From Flavobacterium okayamense (lineage in GTDB: Bacteria > Bacteroidota > Bacteroidia > Flavobacteriales > Flavobacteriaceae): 64,000 nt of DNA. Shown piece by piece: positions 31,362-38,833 of this stretch. Within the stretch, counting starts at the first letter, position 1. Every line of letters begins with the position of its first letter. A program made the translations under genes and the position numbers. The notes beneath the pieces were generated by a model. The model ran no database searches. It had not been told where the DNA came from and worked only from the letters and a program-made list of their open reading frames with translations. The DNA lies in NCBI RefSeq assembly GCF_019702945.1, contig NZ_AP024749.1:2294001-2358000 (forward strand), read 5' to 3'.

Positions 31362-32516
31362 ATGAAAAAAAATTACACAATATTAACTTTATTATTTGCT
31401 GTTTTTATGACAGCACAGCAACCATCTGATTATTATGATTCAGCTATTGGTTTAACTGGGTATGCATTAAAAACGCAATTAAAAAAAATAATTGACGATC
31501 AACCTGATGGTATAACTAATGAATATTTACATAGTGATCAAGGTTATCCTGCTTTATGGACTTTATACGCTGGTAATAATGCATTTCAAGATCAGTATTA
31601 TGAAAATGACGGGACTCTTTTAGACATGTATTCTGAGAATCCTTCGGGGCCAGATCCATATAATTTTACATTAGTAACTAATCAATGTGGTTCTTATTCT
31701 GGTGAAGGTGATTGTTACAATAGAGAACATTTAGTTCCGCAATCTTACTTTGATCATTTTGCCGTAAACCCTATGAAAAATGATCCCTTTCATGCTGTCC
31801 CTTCTGATGGGTCTGTAAATGGTGCAAGAAACAATTTACCTTTTGGTGTTGTAAATTCTGCTAATTATACTTCTCAAAATGGTTCTAAAAGAGGTTCTAA
31901 TTTAGTTGATACTTATTCTACATACAATGGAACTGTTTTCGAACCTCTAGATGAATTTAAAGGCGATATTGCAAGATGTTTATTTTATTTTGCAACACGT
32001 TATGAAGATTTAATGGATGATTTTTACATTGGTGCAAATGCTGCAACATGTGAATCAAAAAATATGTTTGACGGTTCTACAAATAAAGTATTTTCAGATG
32101 CCTTTATCTTGAGATTAATCAAATGGCATTTAGACGACCCTGTTTCAGCTAAGGAAATTGCACAAAATCAAGCTATTTGGTTTCACCAAACAAATAGTAA
32201 TCCTTTTATTGATCATCCAGAATTTGTTTGTCAAATTTATACTGCTCAATGTGCTGCATTAAGTACAGATTCATTTGCTCTAGATACAATTTCTGTTTAT
32301 CCAAATCCAAGTTTAAACGGAACATTCTCTATTAATTCTCCAGTAGATTTATCTAAAATATCTGTTTTAAACGTAAACGGACAATTAGTAAAAGAGTATA
32401 ATAACCCATCTAAAGTAAATAATGAATATGAGGTTTCAGATTTGTCTTCAGGGTTTTATTTTATTCAATTAGAAACTGGTATAACTAAAGAAATTAGAAA
32501 AGTTATAGTACATTAA
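31362..32516 (+). CDS. Secreted endonuclease I family nuclease with T9SS sorting domain
   Basis: 384 aa from the ATG that opens a clean signal peptide (MKKNYTILTLLFAVFMTAQ); a longer in-frame start at 31305 lies inside the previous gene and would bury this signal. The endonuclease I domain (about 20-290) has the beta-beta-alpha-metal signature NREHLVPQS and SVNGARNNLPFG. The C-terminal about 75 residues (SVYPNPSLNGTFSINS... KVIVH) are a type A sorting domain. It should be exported by T9SS and degrade external DNA or RNA, for nutrition or biofilm modification. Confidence 0.9.
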   Translation: MKKNYTILTLLFAVFMTAQQPSDYYDSAIGLTGYALKTQLKKIIDDQPDGITNEYLHSDQGYPALWTLYAGNNAFQDQYYENDGTLLDMYSENPSGPDPYNFTLVTNQCGSYSGEGDCYNREHLVPQSYFDHFAVNPMKNDPFHAVPSDGSVNGARNNLPFGVVNSANYTSQNGSKRGSNLVDTYSTYNGTVFEPLDEFKGDIARCLFYFATRYEDLMDDFYIGANAATCESKNMFDGSTNKVFSDAFILRLIKWHLDDPVSAKEIAQNQAIWFHQTNSNPFIDHPEFVCQIYTAQCAALSTDSFALDTISVYPNPSLNGTFSINSPVDLSKISVLNVNGQLVKEYNNPSKVNNEYEVSDLSSGFYFIQLETGITKEIRKVIVH

Positions 32517-32540
32517 ATCATAGTTTAATTCTATAAAATA

Positions 32541-32578
32541 AAAAAGCATCAATTCTATTATGAAATTGATGCTTTTTT
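32541..32578. terminator. Bidirectional terminator between endonuclease gene and cco cluster
   Basis: AAAAGCATCAATT and AATTGATGCTTTT form a long stem with A and T runs on both sides. It serves the endonuclease gene (plus) and the SafE-like gene at the end of the cco cluster (minus). Confidence 0.9.
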
Positions 32579-32604
32579 TAATTAACCAATTAAAACTAAT
32601 ATTT

Positions 32605-33306
32605 TTAATGACAGTTTGCTTCTTGTTGTACAAATAAATCCATAGTACTTGGAGAAATATATGGAATACTTAATCCTAAACCTCTCATAATAAAAAGGAC
32701 ACCTATACAAACTGCAATAAAAGGAATTACTTTTTGAATTTTAGAACGAAATGATGTACTAAATGCATTTGAAATATAAGTTACAAGACTCATTAGTGGA
32801 ATTGTTCCTATTCCAAATAAAATCATATATAAAATTCCTAAATCAATAGAGTTCATTGCTAATGCCCCAAATAAAGCGACATAAACCATACCGCAAGGCA
32901 AAAATCCATTGAGTAAACCAATGGTAAAAAAAGAAGAAAAGGATTTCTTTTTAAACTGTTGTCCTAAAGAAGACTTTACTTTTGTTATAACTTTATAAAC
33001 AGGCTTTGAAAAATTATATTTTGCAAACTCCTTTTCAGGTACAATTGCAATTAAAATCATTATAACGCCTACTGCAATTGAAAGTTGTTGTTGCATTCCT
33101 GCGAAAAAAAATCCTTTTCCTAAAATTCCAAATAACAAACCTAAACTTCCATAAGAAACTAATTTTCCTAAATGATATGTTAGGGTTTGTAATACTCTTT
33201 TCGCTTCATTATTTTGGTCAACAGGGAGCATTAAGGCTATTGGCCCACACATACCTACGCAGTGTAAACTACTAATTAAACCAAATATTAAAGCTGTATA
33301 CAACAT
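32605..33306 (-). CDS. SafE/DsbD_2-type membrane protein of the cbb3 cluster
   Basis: 233 aa with about six membrane helices. The first helix ends in SLHCVGMCGPIALMLP, with a CxxxC motif seen in the UreH/DsbD_2-like group often annotated as sulfite exporter TauE/SafE. A second conserved Cys is in NGFLPCGMVYVALF, and the tail ends EANCH. The Cys and His residues and its place last in the cco cluster suggest a role in copper delivery or cytochrome maturation, but this is inferred. Two bases separate it from the FixH gene. Confidence 0.78.
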   Translation of the reverse strand: MLYTALIFGLISSLHCVGMCGPIALMLPVDQNNEAKRVLQTLTYHLGKLVSYGSLGLLFGILGKGFFFAGMQQQLSIAVGVIMILIAIVPEKEFAKYNFSKPVYKVITKVKSSLGQQFKKKSFSSFFTIGLLNGFLPCGMVYVALFGALAMNSIDLGILYMILFGIGTIPLMSLVTYISNAFSTSFRSKIQKVIPFIAVCIGVLFIMRGLGLSIPYISPSTMDLFVQQEANCH

Positions 33307-33308
33307 TA

Positions 33309-33755
33309 TTAATAATACATTGTTTCTTTATTCATATATGTATTAGATTCATAAGACCAATCAACTGTAATGTCCCAAAGACCGCCTACCAAACTATTCT
33401 TAGGTATGAGCAAATATGGAGTAGAAATTGAAATTGGAATTTCAAAATCTAACTTTTGGTCAGACGGTCTATATAGGAACACTTTTCCTTCAATTTCAGC
33501 CGGATTAAAATCCTTTGGAAAAGAAATTACAATACCTTCTTCGGTTTTATTAAATACTACTTTATCTTTTAACTCTAAAGCATTTTGCTGCTTTTCAATA
33601 TCACTTTGTACAGTAGATTCTTTTTTATAATACTCTTCAGTAACTAATTCATTATCATATTTTGAATTAGATTGTACTTTTATTACAAAGAATAATATAA
33701 AGCTAATGAACAACCCAAAAGCAATTACTATTCCTGTTCCCCAATTAATTTTCAT
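33309..33755 (-). CDS. ccoH: FixH/CcoH family protein, cbb3 oxidase assembly
   Basis: 148 aa. One N-terminal membrane helix (NWGTGIVIAFGLFISFILFFVIKV) is followed by a small beta-rich periplasmic domain with VFLYRPSDQKLDFEIPIS and GGLWDITVDWSYESNTYMNKE, typical of FixH. It is required for cbb3 assembly in other bacteria. It lies 11 bases after ccoG. Confidence 0.88.
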   Translation of the reverse strand: MKINWGTGIVIAFGLFISFILFFVIKVQSNSKYDNELVTEEYYKKESTVQSDIEKQQNALELKDKVVFNKTEEGIVISFPKDFNPAEIEGKVFLYRPSDQKLDFEIPISISTPYLLIPKNSLVGGLWDITVDWSYESNTYMNKETMYY

Positions 33756-33766
33756 CTTTTAAAATT

Positions 33767-35191
33767 TTAGTTAAAGCTTCTAGGTCCAAGGAAGTTTGTT
33801 GAAACTGTCTCAATTAATTCAGTACCATCATAAACTTCAATTTCAATTTTTGTTTTATCTCCTTCTAAAAAAACCGGGTGTATTTCTACAAACAAACTAC
33901 CTTCTCCTAGCCCTTGTTTCTGAACTTTTACATATTTATTTCCTACAGGTATTAATGTTCCTTTAGGACTCTTTAATTCAAAATAAATGCTATCTAAATC
34001 TTTTACCGTTTTGTTTACAATTTTAAACGTGTAAATATTACTAATATTCTCGCCTTTGTGTTGGAAAGTTTGACCTGGTAAACGCAATATTGTTGCTTCA
34101 ACTTCGCCTCGCATAAACAGCATAGCAACAAGTGCTAAAATTAATAATGAAAGTACAGCAATGTAACCCTTCATTCTTGTAGTAAGTTTGAATTTTTCTT
34201 TAAAATTTATCTCATCCTCACTAGCATATCGAATTAGCCCTTTAGGTAACCCTACTTTTTCCATAATAGTATCACACTCATCTATACAAGCCGTACAGTT
34301 AACACATTCTAATTGAGTTCCATTACGAATATCAATACCTGTTGGACAAACTACAACACATTGATTACAATCGATACAATCTCCATAACCTTCAGCAGTT
34401 CTATCTTCTCCATTTCTCCATTTTTTTCTTCCTTTTTCTCCTTCTCCTCTTACATGATCATACGCTACGTTTATCGATTTATTATCTAATAAAACGCCTT
34501 GCATTCTCCCATACGGACAAGCTATTATACAAACTTGTTCTCTAAACCATGCAAAAACAAAATAAAATACAGCCGTAAAAATTAATAATGCTACAAGTGT
34601 ATGCATGTTTTGCGCAGGTCCTTCAGTTATCATCTTGATTAATTCTTCATTACCAACTAAATATGCCAGAAAAACATTAGCTATACCAAAAGAAATAAGA
34701 AAAAATATAAACCATTTGGTTACACGTTTTCTTATTTTTTCTGCATTCCACTTTTGTTTTGCTAAACGTATTTGCGCTCCTCTATCTCCATCTATCCAAA
34801 ATTCTATTCTACGAAAAACCATTTCCATGAAGATTGTTTGTGGACAAAACCATCCGCAAAAAATTCTACCGAAGGCTACGGTAAATAAAGTAAGACCTAC
34901 AACACCAATAATCATAGAAATAACAAAAAGGTGAAAATCTTGAGGCCAAAAAGGAAAACTAAAAATATTAAATCTTCTTTCTAATACATTAAACATTAGA
35001 AATTGATTACCATTAATTTTAATAAAAGGTGCTGATATAAGAAATACTAATAAGACATAACTTAAAACTTTTCTTTTATCATAAAATTTACCAGAAGGTT
35101 TCTTTGGAAAAATATAGTTTCTTTTTCCATCTTTTGTAATAGTTCCTATACTATCTCTAAAGCTTTCTTCTGGAAGATTATTATTTGACAT
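33767..35191 (-). CDS. ccoG: Cytochrome c oxidase accessory protein CcoG (FixG/RdxA-like)
   Basis: 474 aa. About five membrane segments and two ferredoxin-type [4Fe-4S] motifs, CIDCNQCVVVCPTGI and CVNCTACIDEC (about residues 258-295). GRIFCGWFCPQTIFME is the NapH/FixG signature. The C-terminal Ig-like periplasmic domain runs to FLGPRSFN. CcoG reduces Cu(II) for delivery of copper to cbb3 oxidase in other bacteria. It is separated from ccoP by a 14-bp terminator hairpin. Confidence 0.95.
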   Translation of the reverse strand: MSNNNLPEESFRDSIGTITKDGKRNYIFPKKPSGKFYDKRKVLSYVLLVFLISAPFIKINGNQFLMFNVLERRFNIFSFPFWPQDFHLFVISMIIGVVGLTLFTVAFGRIFCGWFCPQTIFMEMVFRRIEFWIDGDRGAQIRLAKQKWNAEKIRKRVTKWFIFFLISFGIANVFLAYLVGNEELIKMITEGPAQNMHTLVALLIFTAVFYFVFAWFREQVCIIACPYGRMQGVLLDNKSINVAYDHVRGEGEKGRKKWRNGEDRTAEGYGDCIDCNQCVVVCPTGIDIRNGTQLECVNCTACIDECDTIMEKVGLPKGLIRYASEDEINFKEKFKLTTRMKGYIAVLSLLILALVAMLFMRGEVEATILRLPGQTFQHKGENISNIYTFKIVNKTVKDLDSIYFELKSPKGTLIPVGNKYVKVQKQGLGEGSLFVEIHPVFLEGDKTKIEIEVYDGTELIETVSTNFLGPRSFN

Positions 35192-35211
35192 GGCAATTTT
35201 TTATTGAGATT

Positions 35212-35243
35212 AAAAAGGATTTGAGTTTTCTCAAATCCTTTTT
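35212..35243 (-). terminator. Intra-operon terminator between ccoP and ccoG
   Basis: AAAAAGGATTTGAG (35212-35225) and CTCAAATCCTTTTT (35230-35243) form a perfect 14-bp stem with a TTTT loop. On the minus strand it ends in U5, so it would stop part of the transcription after ccoP. Confidence 0.8.
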
Positions 35244-35251
35244 AAAATTAA

Positions 35252-36181
35252 TTATTCAGTTTTTGTTGAATCCACTACAGTTTCAACAACTTCAGCAACT
35301 TCTTCAGTTGGAGCTGTTTCTTCTTTCCACTCATCACCCTCTGCAGGTTTTGCATCAACAGGATTTGAGCCTTGTAAAGAAAGTACATAACTTGCTACTT
35401 TTTGAATTTCAGTTGGTTTAAGTGATTCTTTCCATGGAACCATTCCTTTTCCTGAACGTCCACCTTCAGAAATAGTAGTAAATACATTTTTAATACCTCC
35501 TCCAAGAATCCAAAATTTATCTGTCAAGTTCGGTCCAATTGCTCCACCTCCATCTGCTTTATGACATGCAACACAATTTTCAGTAAAAATTGTTTTACCT
35601 TCTGCTAAGGCAGTTGCATCAGTTAATAAAGTAGCCTTTTCAGCATTCATTAAATCTGGAGCAGTTTTTAAATACTCCTGAATTTGTTTATCACTTTGTT
35701 CCATTTCAGCAATAAACTCTTCATCTTGAGTATAATCACCAATAATATGAAAACGTACTAAATATATTACAGCAAAAACAATACACGCATAGAATAGTCC
35801 TACCCACCATGGCGGCAAAACGTTATCAAGCTCTTTGATTCCATCGTAATCATGATCTAACATTACATCTGCTTCATGATCAATATCTTTAGATTTAGTA
35901 AGCATCTTCATTAACTTACTATCAGCAAAAGATACAGATTGAGCCTCTTCTAATTGTTTCTTTTGTTCATCTGTTAATAAATGATAAGTAACTTTATCAA
36001 CAGCACTAACAACAATTTCGATTGCAACTAATAAGAATAAAAACACTCCTAAAAATAAAGCAACCATAGGGAATTTAATAAATGCAGGTCTATCACCTGA
36101 ATCTATAAAGAATTCCAATCCGCCCATAACTAAGGCAAATATCAATGGAACTCTTACATATGCTGGAATTAATTTTTTCAT
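35252..36181 (-). CDS. ccoP: cbb3 oxidase cytochrome c subunit CcoP, monoheme form
   Basis: 309 aa. Two N-terminal membrane helices (about 10-65) and a third (PPWWVGLFYACIVFAVIYLVRF, about 124-145) precede one cytochrome c domain (about 185-275) with CVACH and the axial Met in KGMVPW. Proteobacterial CcoP usually has two haem c sites; only one is present here, a pattern seen in Bacteroidota. The tail is acidic (KEETAPTEEVAEVVE). It passes electrons to the CcoNO core. Confidence 0.92.
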   Translation of the reverse strand: MKKLIPAYVRVPLIFALVMGGLEFFIDSGDRPAFIKFPMVALFLGVFLFLLVAIEIVVSAVDKVTYHLLTDEQKKQLEEAQSVSFADSKLMKMLTKSKDIDHEADVMLDHDYDGIKELDNVLPPWWVGLFYACIVFAVIYLVRFHIIGDYTQDEEFIAEMEQSDKQIQEYLKTAPDLMNAEKATLLTDATALAEGKTIFTENCVACHKADGGGAIGPNLTDKFWILGGGIKNVFTTISEGGRSGKGMVPWKESLKPTEIQKVASYVLSLQGSNPVDAKPAEGDEWKEETAPTEEVAEVVETVVDSTKTE

Positions 36182-36193
36182 TTTAATCTTGTT

Positions 36194-36367
36194 TTAGTTT
36201 TCTTCTTTGAAAGGTAAATCACTAAGTTCTTTAATTTTATCTTTACTGTAGGTCATAGCCCATATTCCGAATGCTACGAATACAATAAAAAATATTGTCA
36301 AAGAAATAATCGGATAAACCTCTACATCAGAAATGGTTTCTAAATTATGTTTTACAAACTTTAACAT
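36194..36367 (-). CDS. ccoQ: CcoQ/FixQ-like small oxidase subunit
   Basis: 57 aa, found by reading the gap between ccoN and ccoP. The protein starts MLKFVKHNLETISDVEVYPI and has one membrane helix (about residues 20-39, ISLTIFFIVFVAFGIWAM). It ends with a short charged tail (KIKELSDLPFKEEN). Size, topology and position between ccoNO and ccoP match CcoQ, which stabilises cbb3 oxidase. The gaps are 11 bases to ccoNO and 12 to ccoP. Confidence 0.88.
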   Translation of the reverse strand: MLKFVKHNLETISDVEVYPIISLTIFFIVFVAFGIWAMTYSKDKIKELSDLPFKEEN

Positions 36368-36378
36368 GATGCTTTATT

Positions 36379-38559
36379 TTACTTGTTTTTTACCTTAATG
36401 TCAGTACCTAATCTCTGTAGGTAAGCAATTAAAGCTACAATCTCTCTATTTTTCATAGGAACAAATTCTTCTCCTCTAGCAGCAGCATTCTTTTTACTTT
36501 CTTCATAAGATTTTACAAAATCTGGATCAGCATGTAGGTTTTCTTCAATTTGCGAAGCTTGAGCATCTATACTCTTCATTGCATTTGCAATTTCTTCATC
36601 AGTATAAGGAACACCTAATGTTTGCATTACTTCCATTTTCTTTTGTATTAAAGAAAAATCCATTGGCTTATTATCATACATCCATTTGTACCCTGGCATA
36701 ATAGAACCTGGAGAAGTACTTTGTGGATCATACATGTGGTTAAAGTGCCAATTGTCATTATACTTACCACCTAATCTATGTAAGTCTGGTCCAGTACGTT
36801 TAGAACCCCACAAGAATGGATGGTCATATACATACTCACCTGATTTAGAATATTCTCCATATCGTTTCACTTCTGAACGGAATGGTCTAACTAATTGAGA
36901 GTGACAGTTATTACAACCTTCTCTAATGTATAAGTCTCTACCTTCTAACTCTAATGGTGTATAAGGTTTAACACTTGCAATTGTTGGAATATTAGATTTA
37001 ACAACTAACATTGGCACAATTTGGATAATACCCCCAATTGCAACTGCAATTGTAGTTAAAATTGTAAATTGGATTGGTCTTCTTTCTAACCATGAGTGCC
37101 ATTTTTCTCCTTTTAATTGGTATTTTGAAATTTTAGCTAAAGCTGGAGCTTCTGCTAGTTCATCTTCAATTGCAGAACCTGCTTTAACTGTTTTATAAAT
37201 ATTGTAAACTAAAGTTAAAATACCAATAAAATATAACGTTCCTCCCATAGCTCTCATTGCATGCATAGGGATGATTTGTGTTACCGTTTCAAGGAAGTTA
37301 CCATAAACTAGTGAACCATCTGGATTAAATTGTTTCCACATAAATGCTTGTGTAAAACCTGCTACATACATTGGTAATGTATATAAAACAATACCTAAAG
37401 TACCTATCCAGAAGTGGAAGTTTGCTAACTTTTGTGAAAATAAAGTTGTTTTTGTCATTCTTGGTATCATCCAATAAATCATACCAAATGTTAAGAAACC
37501 GTTCCAAGCTAAAGCTCCAACGTGAACGTGTGCTACAATCCAATCTGTAAAGTGAGCAATTGCATTAACATTTTTTAATGATAACATTGGTCCTTCAAAA
37601 GTTGCCATACCATAACCTGTAATAGCTACTACCATGAATTTTAAAACTGGATCAACTCGAACTTTGTCCCAAACTCCTCTTAAAGTTAATAATCCGTTAA
37701 TCATACCTCCCCAAGATGGAGCAATTAACATAATTGAGAATACAACTCCTAAGTTTTGAGCCCAATCTGGTAATGCAGAATATAATAAGTGGTGAGGACC
37801 TGCCCAAATGTAGATAAAGATTAACGACCAAAAGTGGATAATTGACAATCTATAAGAATATACGGGGCGATTAGCTGCTTTAGGAACATAATAATACATT
37901 AATCCTAAGAATGGTGTAGTTAGGAAAAATGCTACTGCATTATGACCGTACCACCACTGAACTAATGCGTCTTGAACACCTGCGTAAACAGAATAACTCT
38001 TGAATGCAGACACTGGAATTTCAATATTATTAAATATATGAAGTAATGCAACTGCTATAAATGTTGCAATATAAAACCATATTGCTACATAAATATGACG
38101 CTCTCTACGTTTTAAAATTGTACCTATCATATTTATACCGAAAGCTACCCAAACAATTGCAATTGCAATATCAAATGGCCATTCTAATTCGGCATATTCT
38201 TTTGAAGTTGTTATTCCTAAAGGTAATGTAATAGCAGCTCCTAAAATAATAAGTTGCCATCCCCAAAAGTTTAATTGGCTTAAAAAATTACTAAACATTC
38301 TTGCTTTAAGCAAACGTTGCATTGAGTAATAAGCACCAGCGAAAACAGCATTACCTACAAAAGCAAATATTACTGCATTTGTATGTAATGGTCTTAAACG
38401 TCCGTAACTTAACCATGGAATCCCATCGGTCATGTTCGGAAACAAATAAAAGAAAGCTACTGTTAAACCTACTAGCATCCCAATAACCCCGAATGCAATT
38501 GAGGCGTACAAGAAGTTTCTTACAATTTTGTTGTCATAATAAAATTGTTGCATCTCCAT
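36379..38559 (-). CDS. ccoN: Fused cbb3 oxidase subunits I and II (CcoNO)
   Basis: 726 aa, one continuous frame. The N-terminal about 480 residues are the 12-helix CcoN core that holds haem b, haem b3 and CuB; haem/Cu ligand His residues are visible in RPLHTNAVIF, WWYGHNAVAFF, AGPHHLLY and HVHVGALAWNG. The C-terminal about 220 residues are CcoO, with membrane anchor and a haem c site GCNNCHSQ, then GPDLHRLGGKY and the axial Met in PGSIMPGY. Separate in Proteobacteria, the two are fused in many Bacteroidota. The enzyme reduces O2 with high affinity. ccoS lies 2 bases upstream. Confidence 0.95.
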   Translation of the reverse strand: MEMQQFYYDNKIVRNFLYASIAFGVIGMLVGLTVAFFYLFPNMTDGIPWLSYGRLRPLHTNAVIFAFVGNAVFAGAYYSMQRLLKARMFSNFLSQLNFWGWQLIILGAAITLPLGITTSKEYAELEWPFDIAIAIVWVAFGINMIGTILKRRERHIYVAIWFYIATFIAVALLHIFNNIEIPVSAFKSYSVYAGVQDALVQWWYGHNAVAFFLTTPFLGLMYYYVPKAANRPVYSYRLSIIHFWSLIFIYIWAGPHHLLYSALPDWAQNLGVVFSIMLIAPSWGGMINGLLTLRGVWDKVRVDPVLKFMVVAITGYGMATFEGPMLSLKNVNAIAHFTDWIVAHVHVGALAWNGFLTFGMIYWMIPRMTKTTLFSQKLANFHFWIGTLGIVLYTLPMYVAGFTQAFMWKQFNPDGSLVYGNFLETVTQIIPMHAMRAMGGTLYFIGILTLVYNIYKTVKAGSAIEDELAEAPALAKISKYQLKGEKWHSWLERRPIQFTILTTIAVAIGGIIQIVPMLVVKSNIPTIASVKPYTPLELEGRDLYIREGCNNCHSQLVRPFRSEVKRYGEYSKSGEYVYDHPFLWGSKRTGPDLHRLGGKYNDNWHFNHMYDPQSTSPGSIMPGYKWMYDNKPMDFSLIQKKMEVMQTLGVPYTDEEIANAMKSIDAQASQIEENLHADPDFVKSYEESKKNAAARGEEFVPMKNREIVALIAYLQRLGTDIKVKNK

Positions 38560-38561
38560 AA

Positions 38562-38759
38562 TTAGATTGATTTTTGTTTCTCTTTTTGTGTTTGTATTAT
38601 TTTGTTAGGGTTTTTCTTAAGTTCATCGTCAAAAAGCATTCTGACAGATGGAGTATAGTCATCATCATACTGACCACTTCTAACTGCTTTTATAAAAGCA
38701 CCTAGAAAAATAATAGCCACAACTATACTAACTGTTATTAAAAGATAAATTACACTCAT
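38562..38759 (-). CDS. ccoS: cbb3 oxidase assembly protein CcoS
   Basis: 65 aa from the ATG at 38759 (MSVIYLLITVSIVVAIIFLGAF), which gives the normal CcoS N-terminus: one membrane helix followed by GQYDDDYTPSVRMLFDDE. An in-frame ATG at 38783 would overlap the predicted -7 box, so it is unlikely. CcoS is needed for cofactor insertion into cbb3 oxidase. It heads the ccoS-NO-Q-P transcription unit behind a Crp/Fnr-type operator. Confidence 0.9.
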   Translation of the reverse strand: MSVIYLLITVSIVVAIIFLGAFIKAVRSGQYDDDYTPSVRMLFDDELKKNPNKIIQTQKEKQKSI

Positions 38760-38780
38760 ACCATTCCAAATTTGCTTTAA

Positions 38781-38788
38781 CAAAGTTA
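38781..38788 (-). promoter_or_regulatory. -7 promoter element of the ccoS-NO-Q-P unit
   Basis: Minus strand TAACTTTG matches TAnnTTTG. There is no recognisable -33 TTTG at 17-21 bases, which fits a promoter that depends on an activator. The operator lies 21 bases upstream of this box. Confidence 0.65.
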
Positions 38789-38809
38789 TTATCCCTTACA
38801 TTCTTAAAA

Positions 38810-38825
38810 TATGACTTTTATCATA
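38810..38825. promoter_or_regulatory. Crp/Fnr-type operator upstream of ccoS
   Basis: TATGA-CTTTTA-TCATA, a perfect inverted repeat with the 6-base spacing of Crp/Fnr sites. It agrees closely with the site at 41258-41273, and flanking bases are also shared (TCATACTTT). Its centre is about 41 bases before the predicted transcription start. Confidence 0.72.
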
Positions 38826-38833
38826 CTTTGAAA

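Noticed and set aside
38760..38783. Longer ccoS start
   Set aside because: The ATG overlaps the predicted -7 box; the ATG at 38759 gives the usual CcoS N-terminus.
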